From contig JAEEON010000074.1 in the NCBI GenBank assembly GCA_016284305.1, forward strand, positions 1-64,000: a stretch of DNA of 64,000 nucleotides. Reading direction: 5' to 3'. The position numbers were made by a program, and so were the translations under genes. Position 1 is the first letter of the stretch. Every line of letters begins with the position of its first letter. The notes beneath the pieces were generated by a model. That model searched no databases, had not been told where the DNA came from, and saw only the letters and a program-made list of their open reading frames with translations. This stretch comes from Bacteroidales bacterium. Its GTDB lineage: Bacteria > Bacteroidota > Bacteroidia > Bacteroidales > F082. Shown piece by piece: positions 1 through 8,354 of this stretch.

Positions 1-1
1 A

Positions 2-1966
2 GGCGACAGAATTGGTACTTGGTACAACTACACCGTTGACCTGAGTGCTTATGCCGGACAGAATGTCTATATCGCATTCCGTCACTTCAACTGCTACGAC
101 CAGTACATCATGTGCATCGACGACGTCACCATCAATGCTGAAGGCGGCGACACTCCAGTTGATCCTCCGGTTAATCCGACCGAAACCATCGCTTGGGACT
201 TCGAAAGCAACTTGAGCGGATGGTCCACCATCGATGCTAACAATGACGGTTACACTTGGTGCGACCTCCCAGGCATCAACAACTACACTGATTACTATGT
301 TGGTATGACTCTCGACTGGTACCATGGCGGTTCCAACGCTGCCATCAGCGGCTCCTACATCAATGGTATTGGTGCCCTCAGCCCAGACGATTACCTGGTG
401 TCACCTCAAGTGACTATCGGCAATGGTGCTACCTTCTCATTCTGGACCGCTGCCTGCGACCCGAGCTATCCAGCCGATCACTTCGGCGTGTTCGTCTCCA
501 CCGGTAGCGCCACCAACCCGGCTGACTTCGTCTCTGTCCAAGAATGGACGCTGACTGGCAAGTCAACCAGAGCTGGCAAGGCTCCTGCCTCACGCGATGG
601 CAAGGGCAACAGAATCGGTACTTGGTATCACTACAGCGTTGACCTGAGCGCCTATGCAGGACAGCAGGCTTACATCGCCTTCCGTCACTTCAACTGCTAC
701 GACCAGTACATCATGTGCATCGACGATGCTGAACTGACTGGCAGCGGTGATCCTGTTCCTCCAACTCCAGGTGCTAACGTCCGTGGCGTTGAAATCTTCC
801 GCGATGGCGTTTGGATCGCTGAAGTTGCAGCTCCTGCTCAGACCTACACCGACATCAATCCTGGTGAGGTTGATGAGTATGAAATCCGCGTGGTCTATAA
901 CGGCAACATGGAAGACTACTCACACTACACCATGTCCTGCCCGCAGGTCTGCGTGCCTGAAGTCAATGAGTGCCTCGCTCCTGAAAACCTCACTGGTAGC
1001 TACGAATACTTCAACAATGAATACTTCGGCGCTATGATCAACTGGAACTACAGTGGTGAAGTCAATGCTGGTTGGTATCAGTATGATGATGGTGCTTACG
1101 GTACCAGCGTTGGTGCTGGAGCAGCGTTCAAGTGGGCCGTCATGTTCCCCGCTGGAAGCTACACAGGTACTTCAGTTACCAAGGTCAGCACTATGGATAT
1201 GTTGAGCTCTGGCGTGATGAATGGCTCGGTGACCATCTATTCAGGTGGTGCTAATGCTCCTCAAACTGAACTTGCAAGCATGCCTATCCAATTCACTGGA
1301 ACTGGTGAGGATGTTGAGTATGTGTTTGCTGAGCCTGTGGCTATTGATCCTACTCAAAACCTCTGGGTGGTCTTCAGCAATGATGACAACACTGGTTATC
1401 CGGCCACTGCAAGTGCTGATATCACTGGCGATCCTAACGGTCGTTGGGTGTCACTCGGCTCCTGGACAGATCTTGCCTCTGCTGGTCTCCCAGGTTATTG
1501 CTGGCTCATCCACACCTACATCACTGACGGTATTGCCTTCAACGTCTATCGTAACAATGAGCTCATCGCCACCGTTCCTTACAGCGGTGAAGTGAATACC
1601 TACTTCGATGAAGTCGCTATCGGCAACTATCAGTACCAAGTGACCGCTGTCACTGGCGACTGCGAATCCGACTTCGCTCTGACTCCTGACCTGAGCCAGA
1701 ACTACGTCGAGATTGCCGTCACCAGCGTGGCTGAAGTCACCGACACCCGCATCTATCCTAACCCGACCACTGGCAACGTGACCATCGAAGCCGCCGGCAT
1801 GAACCACATCACTGTGGTCAACACCCTCGGCCAAGTCCTCTACGATGCCAATGTCAATGGTGATCAAATGACCATGAACCTCGGCCAATTCAAGGCTGGT
1901 GTTTACATGCTCCGCATCACCACTGAAGAAGGTGTTAGCGTTAGCCGCGTGACCGTTACCAAATAA
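2..1966 (+). CDS. T9SS-secreted multi-module adhesin-like protein, 5'-truncated
   Basis: The reading frame is open to the left edge, so the N-terminus and signal peptide lie outside the window. The first ~45 residues and a stretch at about 600-740 nt are near copies (both contain YIAFRHFNCYDQYIMCIDD), so the protein carries tandem cleaved-adhesin / choice-of-anchor-J (MAM-like) jelly-roll modules, each opened by a W(D/S)FES-type strand and a GTWYxYxVDLSAYAG segment. A fibronectin-like stretch follows. The last ~75 residues form a T9SS type A sorting domain (IYPNPTTGNVTIE, then GVYMLRI near the end), which in this family directs export through the Por system and anchoring or release at the surface. 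Ligand unknown; it could be an adhesin or the non-catalytic tail of a gingipain-like protease whose catalytic part lies outside. Confidence 0.85.
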   Translation, partial: GDRIGTWYNYTVDLSAYAGQNVYIAFRHFNCYDQYIMCIDDVTINAEGGDTPVDPPVNPTETIAWDFESNLSGWSTIDANNDGYTWCDLPGINNYTDYYVGMTLDWYHGGSNAAISGSYINGIGALSPDDYLVSPQVTIGNGATFSFWTAACDPSYPADHFGVFVSTGSATNPADFVSVQEWTLTGKSTRAGKAPASRDGKGNRIGTWYHYSVDLSAYAGQQAYIAFRHFNCYDQYIMCIDDAELTGSGDPVPPTPGANVRGVEIFRDGVWIAEVAAPAQTYTDINPGEVDEYEIRVVYNGNMEDYSHYTMSCPQVCVPEVNECLAPENLTGSYEYFNNEYFGAMINWNYSGEVNAGWYQYDDGAYGTSVGAGAAFKWAVMFPAGSYTGTSVTKVSTMDMLSSGVMNGSVTIYSGGANAPQTELASMPIQFTGTGEDVEYVFAEPVAIDPTQNLWVVFSNDDNTGYPATASADITGDPNGRWVSLGSWTDLASAGLPGYCWLIHTYITDGIAFNVYRNNELIATVPYSGEVNTYFDEVAIGNYQYQVTAVTGDCESDFALTPDLSQNYVEIAVTSVAEVTDTRIYPNPTTGNVTIEAAGMNHITVVNTLGQVLYDANVNGDQMTMNLGQFKAGVYMLRITTEEGVSVSRVTVTK

Positions 1967-1990
1967 AGGTAAACGTCAATAAACAAGAAA

Positions 1991-2018
1991 GGGTGGTCAA
2001 TCGACCACCCTTTTTTTT
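1991..2018. terminator. Rho-independent terminator between convergent genes
   Basis: GGGTGGTC and GACCACCC form a perfect 8-bp stem around a 4-nt loop, followed by eight T. It lies 25 nt after the T9SS gene stop and 11 nt before the adenine deaminase stop, and flanking A- and T-runs would let it serve both strands. Confidence 0.85.
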
Positions 2019-2028
2019 GTCCTTGTTT

Positions 2029-3666
2029 TTAATCAACTGACAACGGGGTGAACTCGAATCGAGTCACATCAAACAAGCCCTGGTCGCTCATCTTCAACTC
2101 GGGAATCACCAACAGCGCCATGAATGAGAGCGTCATGAAGGGACTTGTCAAAGTGCATCCGAATTCATGGGCCAACCGGTCGGCTCGCTCATAATCCTCC
2201 GCTACACGAGTACCCTCCTCCAAACTCATCAACCCAGCGATGGGCAAAGGCAGCAAAGCAAACTCCGTCTCGCTGCATGCAACCATACCACCACGGGTAA
2301 GGACCAGCATGTTGATGGCTCGGGCAATATCCTCATCGGAGCAACCCACCGCAACGATATTATGACTGTCGTGGGAAACCGATGTGGCAATGGCCCCCCG
2401 TTTCAAACCAAAATGGTTGATGAACCCAATAGCTGGTTTCGATGGGGTATAACGGTTCAAGACCACGACTTTCAAGATGTCACGAGTGGTATCACTCACC
2501 ACGTTACCGTCAACAATCTTTGGGGCCGCATTGATGGTATTCGTAATCAGACTTCCTTCCATGCAGGAGATGACCTTTATTCTCGTTCCTTTAGGCATTA
2601 GCGCAAGGTCTTTGGCCGTGATAGGCGTGGCATGGAAACAGTTGCACGACTCTTCCTTGCGATAGGGCATGCACGAACGCCCACGCTCAGCCACCAAACG
2701 ACCTTTGACATAGGTTTGCAGCACATTGAAATCATGGATGCTGTCCACCACGATGAAGTCAGCGTCGTCGCCAGGTTGCAATAAACCCACATCCAGATGA
2801 TAATGTCTGACAGCATTCAAGGAGGCGACACGAAGCACATCCAACAGCTTGTAGCCTTTCTGCAAAGCTCGTTTCACAAGGAGGTTGATATGTCCTTTGA
2901 CCAAGTCGTTGGGGTGCATGTCGTCGGAACAAAACATCAGCATATCGGGATAGCTGGCCATCAGCGGTATCAAGGCATCGAAGTTTTTGGCAGCGCTACC
3001 CTCACGAATCAAGATATGCATTCCTTTTTTTATCTTCTCTTCAGCATCATCGATGGCATAACACTCATGGTCGGTACTGATGCCGGCACCGATGTACTTT
3101 TCCATATCGGCACCTTGCACCATAGGTGCATGTCCATCAATAGGTTTTCCCAGGTCATGGGCTGCTTTCAGTTTTTTCATCACTTCGGGGTCATCGGCCA
3201 GCACACCTGGATAGTTCATCATCTCTGAAAGATAATAGATGTCGTCGCGGGCCATCAGCTCAGCGATGGTATCCGCATCGATGGTGGCACCCGAGGTTTC
3301 GAACGGTGTAGCCGGGACACAGCTCGGAGCTCCGAAGAAGAACTTGAAATGGCAGCGTTTCCCGTTATTGATCATATAGTCAATCCCTTCAACCCCCATC
3401 ACATTGGCAATCTCATGGGGATCACTCACGGTAGCCACGGTTCCGTGACACACAGCCATCCTGGCGAATTCCGTGGGAGGCACCATGGAGCTCTCGATGT
3501 GGATATGGGCATCAATCAAGCCTGGAAGGATGAAATGGGGCTCAGCCGTGTCCAATTCTTTGATTTCAACGATTTTGCCATCATTGACGAAGACCTGGCC
3601 GGGGAAGATACGGGAATGGATCAGATCGACGATCTGTCCGTTCAGGGAAAAGGAATTGTCGTTCAT
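2029..3666 (-). CDS. ade: Adenine deaminase
   Basis: Adenine deaminase (amidohydrolase superfamily, AdeC type) converts adenine to hypoxanthine and ammonia for purine salvage in the cytoplasm. Metal-site signatures are visible in order: GLIDAHIHIESSM near residue 50, HGTVATVSDPHEIANV near 80, GHAPMV and STDHE in the middle, CSDDMHPNDL, and later SHDSHNIVAVG. The length of 545 residues is normal for bacterial AdeC. It is transcribed alone, convergent with the upstream T9SS gene and divergent from the rRNA methyltransferase gene, with a TATCTTTG -7 box 23 nt before the start codon. No anomalies seen. Confidence 0.95.
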   Translation of the reverse strand: MNDNSFSLNGQIVDLIHSRIFPGQVFVNDGKIVEIKELDTAEPHFILPGLIDAHIHIESSMVPPTEFARMAVCHGTVATVSDPHEIANVMGVEGIDYMINNGKRCHFKFFFGAPSCVPATPFETSGATIDADTIAELMARDDIYYLSEMMNYPGVLADDPEVMKKLKAAHDLGKPIDGHAPMVQGADMEKYIGAGISTDHECYAIDDAEEKIKKGMHILIREGSAAKNFDALIPLMASYPDMLMFCSDDMHPNDLVKGHINLLVKRALQKGYKLLDVLRVASLNAVRHYHLDVGLLQPGDDADFIVVDSIHDFNVLQTYVKGRLVAERGRSCMPYRKEESCNCFHATPITAKDLALMPKGTRIKVISCMEGSLITNTINAAPKIVDGNVVSDTTRDILKVVVLNRYTPSKPAIGFINHFGLKRGAIATSVSHDSHNIVAVGCSDEDIARAINMLVLTRGGMVACSETEFALLPLPIAGLMSLEEGTRVAEDYERADRLAHEFGCTLTSPFMTLSFMALLVIPELKMSDQGLFDVTRFEFTPLSVD

Positions 3667-3688
3667 GAGTCAGAATAATTTATCCTTG

Positions 3689-3696
3689 CAAAGATA
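3689..3696 (-). promoter_or_regulatory. -7 box for ade
   Basis: TATCTTTG on the minus strand matches the Bacteroidetes -7 consensus TAnnTTTG and lies just upstream of the ade start codon. No convincing -33 TTTG at ideal spacing was seen. Confidence 0.5.
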
Positions 3697-3716
3697 GCTA
3701 TTCTTGTTCAAATCCG

Positions 3717-3724
3717 TATTTTTG
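3717..3724 (+). promoter_or_regulatory. -7 box for rRNA methyltransferase gene
   Basis: TATTTTTG matches TAnnTTTG and ends 17 nt before the ATG at 3742, giving a very short leader. It is divergent from the ade -7 box about 20 nt away. Confidence 0.5.
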
Positions 3725-3741
3725 CAAAAAATAGAAATGCC

Positions 3742-4944
3742 ATGAACACTGAACCCCTCTACCCTGTCATCCGCCTCCGCAGAGGCAAAGACGATGCTGT
3801 GCGTCGTTTCCATCCTTGGATCTTCTCTGGCGCCATCGAAAATGGTCCTGAAGGACTCCAGGCAGGCGACACCGTGACGGTGACCGACTACGAAGGCGAG
3901 ATCCTCGGCACCGGTTTCTGTGAACCCGACAGCATCGCCGTCAAGATGCTGAGTTTTGAGAACCGAAAGATTGACGAATGGTTTTTCTTGGAAAAGATCA
4001 CCAAGGCCTTCGAGTTGCGTAAAGCCATGGGCTTGGTCGGTAACCCTCACACCAACGGTTACCGACTGATCCACTCCGAGGGCGACGGGCTTGCGGGTCT
4101 CATCATCGATGTGTATAACCACACCGCCGTAGTTCAGGCCCAGACCGAAGGGATGATCCTTCATCTGAAAGAGATTGTCCGCGCCTTGAAGTTGACCCCG
4201 GAACTGGGGCTGCAAGCTATCTATAACAAGAGTGCCGAGGCCATGCAACGGATGGGCAAGGACGATGTCATCGAAGATGGCTATCTCTTCGGAAGCAAAA
4301 CCGACGAGTATGTGCTAGAAAATGACAGCAAGTTCTTGGTTGACTGGGAAAACGGACAGAAGACCGGTTTCTTTTTAGACCAACGCGACAACAGAGAGTT
4401 AGTCCGTCAAATGGCCTCAGGTAAGAAGGTGCTCAACGCTTTTGGCTATACTGGAGGGTTCACCATCACCGCACTGAGAGGGGGAGCCAAAAGCGTGGTC
4501 ACCGTTGACACCTCGAAAAAGGCCTTGATGACCGCTGAAGCCAACATCGAATTGAACGGTTTCTCCAAAGAGGAAAACCCTTGCATCGCCGATGACATGA
4601 AAGACTATATTAATAAGGTGCAGGATGGGGAGTTCGACCTGATGATTCTCGACCCGCCCGCCTTCGCCAAGAGGCATCATGACCGGCATCGCGGATTACA
4701 GGGCTACCGTTTCATCAATGCCGAGGCCATCAAGAAGATTTCCAAAGGAGGGTTGCTGTTCACTTTCAGCTGCTCACAAGCCGTTGACAAGGCGACATTC
4801 CAAGGCATCGTCACCGCTGCAGCCATCGAAGCAGGACGCAATGTGAGAATCCTCCACCAGCTCTCACAGCCAGCGGATCATCCCATCAACATCTTCCATC
4901 CGGAAGGAGCCTATCTGAAAGGCTTAGTGCTGTTCGTTGAGTGA
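3742..4944 (+). CDS. rlmI: Class I SAM-dependent rRNA large-subunit methyltransferase (RlmI type)
   Basis: The protein has an N-terminal PUA-like RNA-binding domain (about residues 1-80, with HPWIFSGAI) and a C-terminal Rossmann methyltransferase. Visible motifs are DQRDNRELV, the SAM-binding FGYTGGFTITALRGG near residue 235, the LDPPAFAK catalytic signature near 310 and a late SCSQAVD. Family members methylate a cytosine C5 of 23S rRNA (m5C1962 in E. coli); exact site specificity is inferred. At 400 residues it is full length. Its last 21 nt overlap the tail of the convergent lipoprotein gene. Confidence 0.9.
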   Translation: MNTEPLYPVIRLRRGKDDAVRRFHPWIFSGAIENGPEGLQAGDTVTVTDYEGEILGTGFCEPDSIAVKMLSFENRKIDEWFFLEKITKAFELRKAMGLVGNPHTNGYRLIHSEGDGLAGLIIDVYNHTAVVQAQTEGMILHLKEIVRALKLTPELGLQAIYNKSAEAMQRMGKDDVIEDGYLFGSKTDEYVLENDSKFLVDWENGQKTGFFLDQRDNRELVRQMASGKKVLNAFGYTGGFTITALRGGAKSVVTVDTSKKALMTAEANIELNGFSKEENPCIADDMKDYINKVQDGEFDLMILDPPAFAKRHHDRHRGLQGYRFINAEAIKKISKGGLLFTFSCSQAVDKATFQGIVTAAAIEAGRNVRILHQLSQPADHPINIFHPEGAYLKGLVLFVE

Positions 4945-5526
4945 TTCGTGTGAAAAGAACGAACCCGGCCTACGTGACCGATAACCATTCTTTTTCGGTG
5001 AAGCTGATCTGGTGTTCTTCGATTTGCTATCATCAATACGCTTCAAGACACCACGTTCTTCCTCATTTAACTGATATTCGTTCGTGTAAATGAGGGTGGT
5101 CTCATCCAACCGTTCCAACTTAAGCATGAAGGTCTCGGCCACTGATGTGTTGACAAAAACGGCCGGGATGCTTTCCTCGTAGTAGTAAGTGAATGGTGTG
5201 ACGACCGTAGTGTCAGGATTGACAATGGTATCATAGGTCACAGGATTGGTGCTTACCTTGACAAAGAACGTATCTTGATCGTGGTCACGCCATTCCCCTT
5301 GTTTGTTTTCTTTAAAAATCAGCTCGATGCCGTTGTCAAAATCTCCAGGGGTATATTCCCAGGTAACAATCGTATTGTCGATGGGATTGCCATAATAGTC
5401 GATGTTATAATACTCGATGCGCTCGACACCCCACATGCCGATCAATTGTGATTCCTTGGATTTCTTACAGGAAGCCACACCGATGATCATCGCCATGGCT
5501 ACGATAATGAAAGAGATACGTTTCAT
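4924..5526 (-). CDS. Small exported lipoprotein, lipocalin-like
   Basis: The start is set at the Met opening MKRISFIIVAMAMIIG, five codons inside the longest frame, because it begins a lipoprotein signal peptide ending in the lipobox GVASC. The mature part opens with LIGMWGVERIEYY, like the lipocalin-like / DUF-type lipoproteins common in Bacteroidales that begin with a G-x-W strand; this assignment is tentative and function is unknown. The neighbouring gene encodes a similar protein, suggesting tandem duplication. The paralogue ends with a Leu-Arg-Lys-Ile motif, whereas this one continues for ~32 basic and Ser-rich residues after VLKRID and overlaps the convergent rlmI end, so an ancestral stop codon may have been lost. 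Confidence 0.7.
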   Translation of the reverse strand: MKRISFIIVAMAMIIGVASCKKSKESQLIGMWGVERIEYYNIDYYGNPIDNTIVTWEYTPGDFDNGIELIFKENKQGEWRDHDQDTFFVKVSTNPVTYDTIVNPDTTVVTPFTYYYEESIPAVFVNTSVAETFMLKLERLDETTLIYTNEYQLNEEERGVLKRIDDSKSKNTRSASPKKNGYRSRRPGSFFSHESLNEQH

Positions 5527-5543
5527 AATTCCGATATACATTA

Positions 5544-6029
5544 TTAATTGATGATTTTTCTCAAGTAAAAATTCTCATAGAAAGGCTTCGACTCCGAAAC
5601 CTCGTTGATCCACTCCACATTAAGCACTGAGTCGTTGAGGGTGAGAATGTCGAAACGGCCCTCGTTCTCGTCAAGGTAAAGGCTCCCATAGAGTGCGTAT
5701 AGCCAAGTACTGCCGTGAACTACGATCTGCTGTTGTTCTTGATCAAGTTCATAGGTGCATGAAAAATCCTTGATGAAGGCAGGGCTGTCGTTGAGTCGAA
5801 GCCTACCCGTACCATCCAAACGGAACCACAGCTCATAGCCGTGACCCTCTCCAACTTCATAACGAAGGGTGTCCCACTTCTCCGATCCGTCGTTGCGAGT
5901 ACGGCAGCTGATATACGTTTCACATCCCCAATGGCCACAGAGTATGGCGAGCTCATCCTTGTTTTTACGGCACGATGCGAAGGTTGCAATTACCGCCAAA
6001 GCAATAATAATCCAATGGAATTTTCTCAT
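5544..6029 (-). CDS. Small exported lipoprotein, paralogue of neighbour
   Basis: The start MRKFHWIIIALAVIA gives a clean lipoprotein signal with lipobox TFASC followed by RKNKDEL. The mature protein (about 140 residues) starts with GHWGCETYISC, contains a W/F-rich beta pattern and ends FYLRKIIN. It lies 17 nt upstream of a similar lipoprotein gene and is probably co-transcribed with it. No catalytic motif is visible; a ligand-binding lipocalin-like beta-barrel is plausible but unproven. A TATTTTTG box at 6046-6053 (minus strand) precedes the start. Confidence 0.7.
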   Translation of the reverse strand: MRKFHWIIIALAVIATFASCRKNKDELAILCGHWGCETYISCRTRNDGSEKWDTLRYEVGEGHGYELWFRLDGTGRLRLNDSPAFIKDFSCTYELDQEQQQIVVHGSTWLYALYGSLYLDENEGRFDILTLNDSVLNVEWINEVSESKPFYENFYLRKIIN

Positions 6030-6045
6030 AATCATTAATTCACGG

Positions 6046-6053
6046 CAAAAATA
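6046..6053 (-). promoter_or_regulatory. -7 box for the tandem lipoprotein genes
   Basis: TATTTTTG on the minus strand matches TAnnTTTG, 16 nt before the chosen start at 6029. It would place the transcription start downstream of the alternative Met at 6035, favouring the 6029 start. Confidence 0.4.
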
Positions 6054-6105
6054 GATAATATTTCAAATCCCGTGCCAGTTTTTTCACTCATTTTTAGAGA
6101 TTTGT

Positions 6106-6113
6106 TACATTTG
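6106..6113 (+). promoter_or_regulatory. -7 box for secreted EEP-family gene
   Basis: TACATTTG matches TAnnTTTG and ends 17 nt before the ATG at 6131. No clear -33 element was seen. Confidence 0.5.
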
Positions 6114-6130
6114 CATCAGAATTTAAGCTT

Positions 6131-7438
6131 ATGAAAACCCGCTACTCGCTTCTTTTTTTCCTATTATGGTTTGGTATTAACCTTCAGGCACAGGATACTC
6201 TCACCGTGATGCAATACAACTTGCTCTATTACGGCAACTACAACAGCGCTTATGCTGGGTGTAACGAATCGACCAATAACACCCAGATGAAGGATGAATG
6301 TATCCAAACCATCCTAAACCATGTGAAACCCGACATCTTGACGGTCAACGAGTTTGGTGCGACACAAACCATCTTGGATAATTTCATTCGCCATAACCTC
6401 AATATCAATGGCGCGACCTATTGGGAGTCAGACGACATCATCAACTACCACAACAGCGACATTATCAACCACATTTTTTTCGACTCCAGGAAAATGGGAC
6501 TGAAGCGTCACGCCGTCATCCGCACTGCTATTCGCGACATCGATGCTTATGAGATGTATTTCAAGACGGCGGGGCTGGCAGCCGGTGACACTACCAAACT
6601 GGTGTGTGTGGTGGCTCACCTAAAAGCCGGCAACACCAGCACGGACGAAGGCAAAAGAAGGGCCATGGTGCAAAATGCCATGGATTTTATCGATGAGAAC
6701 TATCCCAACGACAACGTGCTGATTATGGGTGACTTCAACATGTATTCGTCCTCCGAATCAGCATATCGGCTGATGACCCAGAACTATTACAACCACGATA
6801 TCTTGTTTGTCGATCCACTGTATCATGTTGGTGGTGTAGGCAACTGGCATAACAATAGTCAGTATGCCCCGTACCACACCCAGGCAACCGCAGCGTCAAC
6901 CAATAACCCATGTCGCACAGGTGGGGGATTGGACGACCGTTTCGACATGATCCTGATGTCGGATGAGATTTACATGGGTTTCAACCGCATTCGTTATCTG
7001 GACAACTCCTATATGGCCGTGGGAAATGACGGCAACCATCACAACCGGTCGGTCAATGAAGGATACAACAGCGCAGTTCCTGCAGAGGTGGCCGATGCCC
7101 TCTTTAACAGTTCCGATCACCTTCCCATCACAATGAAGATGCAGGTCTATCCTGGGTTTGGGGTAAATGAACTACCGTTGGAGTGTTTACAGGCAACCGT
7201 TTCTCCCAATCCAATTACCGACAAGGCCAGGATCAGCTTCTTTAACCCAAGGGAAAGCCAACTTCGCATGGAAATCCTTAACCTTCAGGGACAAACCGTC
7301 ATGCTGCAGGAAGTCCATGCTGAACAAGGCTCTCAGCAGATGGAATGGACACTTCAAGATCTTACTCCAGGCTTCTATCTGATTCGTCTCACCAGCAACG
7401 AAGGCTGGCAACAAACACTGAAGGTGGTTAAAAGATAG
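6131..7438 (+). CDS. Secreted endonuclease/exonuclease/phosphatase-family protein with T9SS signal
   Basis: A signal peptide (residues 1-20, ending LQAQ) precedes an EEP-fold domain with hallmark residues: VMQYNLLYYG, LTVNEFGA (metal-binding Glu), a CVVAHLKAG strand, LIMGDFNMY (Asp/Asn active site) and SSDHLPITM (Asp-His). These support a Mg-dependent phosphodiesterase or nuclease of the DNase I / endonuclease family. The last ~75 residues are a T9SS type A domain (ATVSPNPITDKARIS through GFYLIRL), so the enzyme should act outside the cell. The substrate (extracellular DNA, RNA or a phospho-compound) cannot be decided from sequence. It is monocistronic, ending 28 nt before the convergent map gene. 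Confidence 0.87.
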   Translation: MKTRYSLLFFLLWFGINLQAQDTLTVMQYNLLYYGNYNSAYAGCNESTNNTQMKDECIQTILNHVKPDILTVNEFGATQTILDNFIRHNLNINGATYWESDDIINYHNSDIINHIFFDSRKMGLKRHAVIRTAIRDIDAYEMYFKTAGLAAGDTTKLVCVVAHLKAGNTSTDEGKRRAMVQNAMDFIDENYPNDNVLIMGDFNMYSSSESAYRLMTQNYYNHDILFVDPLYHVGGVGNWHNNSQYAPYHTQATAASTNNPCRTGGGLDDRFDMILMSDEIYMGFNRIRYLDNSYMAVGNDGNHHNRSVNEGYNSAVPAEVADALFNSSDHLPITMKMQVYPGFGVNELPLECLQATVSPNPITDKARISFFNPRESQLRMEILNLQGQTVMLQEVHAEQGSQQMEWTLQDLTPGFYLIRLTSNEGWQQTLKVVKR

Positions 7439-7466
7439 TTTTAACAAAAACGCATTTTCCTCAATC

Positions 7467-8321
7467 TCAATGTGTTAAGATTTCCAAGCCGTTCTCGGTC
7501 ATAAGGAAAGTGTGTTCCCATTGGGCGGAAGGCAACTCATCTTCAGTGATCACGGTCCAGCCGTCAGCACTGTCGATAAACACCTTCCATGTACCCATGT
7601 TGATCATCGGCTCGATGGTAAACACCATACCGGGGACCAACAACATGCCTGTACCCTTCTTGCCAAAATGAAGCACTTCGGGATCGTCATGGAACTTCAA
7701 GCCCACACCATGTCCACAGAGGTCACGCACCACGCTGAAGCCATTTTTATGGGCATGTTTCTCGATGGCATTGCCAATGTCACCCACAAAGCCGAAAGGT
7801 TTGGCGGCCTCCATGCCCACATAAAGACACTCTTTGGCTACGTCAACCAGCTTTTGTTTACGCGGTGTGGTCTCGCCAATGACATACATTCGCGAGGCAT
7901 CGGCATAATACCCGTCAAGAATGGTGGTGCAGTCCACGTTGATGATGTCGCCTTCTTTCAGAATCTCCTTGGCTGAAGGGATGCCGTGGCACACCACCTC
8001 GTTGATGGAAGTGCATACGCTTTTGGGGTAGCCCTCATAGCCTAAGGTGGCTGGGATGGCTCCATGTTCTATGGTGTAGTTATGGACGAGCTCGTCGATC
8101 TCAAGCGTACTCATCCCTGCGTGGATCTTCTCACCCACCAAATCAAGGATGGCCGTGTTGATGACGCCACTGCGCTTGATGCCCTCAATCTCCTCTGGAG
8201 TTCGTATCAACGTCCGTTTCGGCACCAAGGCCCCACGAGCCTCTATCGCCATCACCCTACGATCCAATGCTGTAGGTTCCACACCTGCAGGAACACGCCA
8301 TCTTTTTCTTTTATTAAACAT
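7467..8321 (-). CDS. map: Type I methionine aminopeptidase
   Basis: Removes initiator Met from nascent proteins in the cytoplasm. All five metal ligands are visible: Asp and Asp in NVDCTTILDGYYADASRMY, His in GHGVG, Glu in TIEPMIN and Glu in QWEHTFL; the substrate His lies in NEVVCHGIP. The 284-residue protein has the short Arg/Lys-rich N-terminal extension (KRKRWRVPAGVEPT) that, from general knowledge, is common in Bacteroidetes MetAPs. It lies 33 nt downstream of dnaG on the same strand, so polA-dnaG-map may be co-expressed. Confidence 0.95.
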   Translation of the reverse strand: MFNKRKRWRVPAGVEPTALDRRVMAIEARGALVPKRTLIRTPEEIEGIKRSGVINTAILDLVGEKIHAGMSTLEIDELVHNYTIEHGAIPATLGYEGYPKSVCTSINEVVCHGIPSAKEILKEGDIINVDCTTILDGYYADASRMYVIGETTPRKQKLVDVAKECLYVGMEAAKPFGFVGDIGNAIEKHAHKNGFSVVRDLCGHGVGLKFHDDPEVLHFGKKGTGMLLVPGMVFTIEPMINMGTWKVFIDSADGWTVITEDELPSAQWEHTFLMTENGLEILTH

Positions 8322-8354
8322 CGTTCTTTTTATTTTTTGGTTAATCTAATTCGT

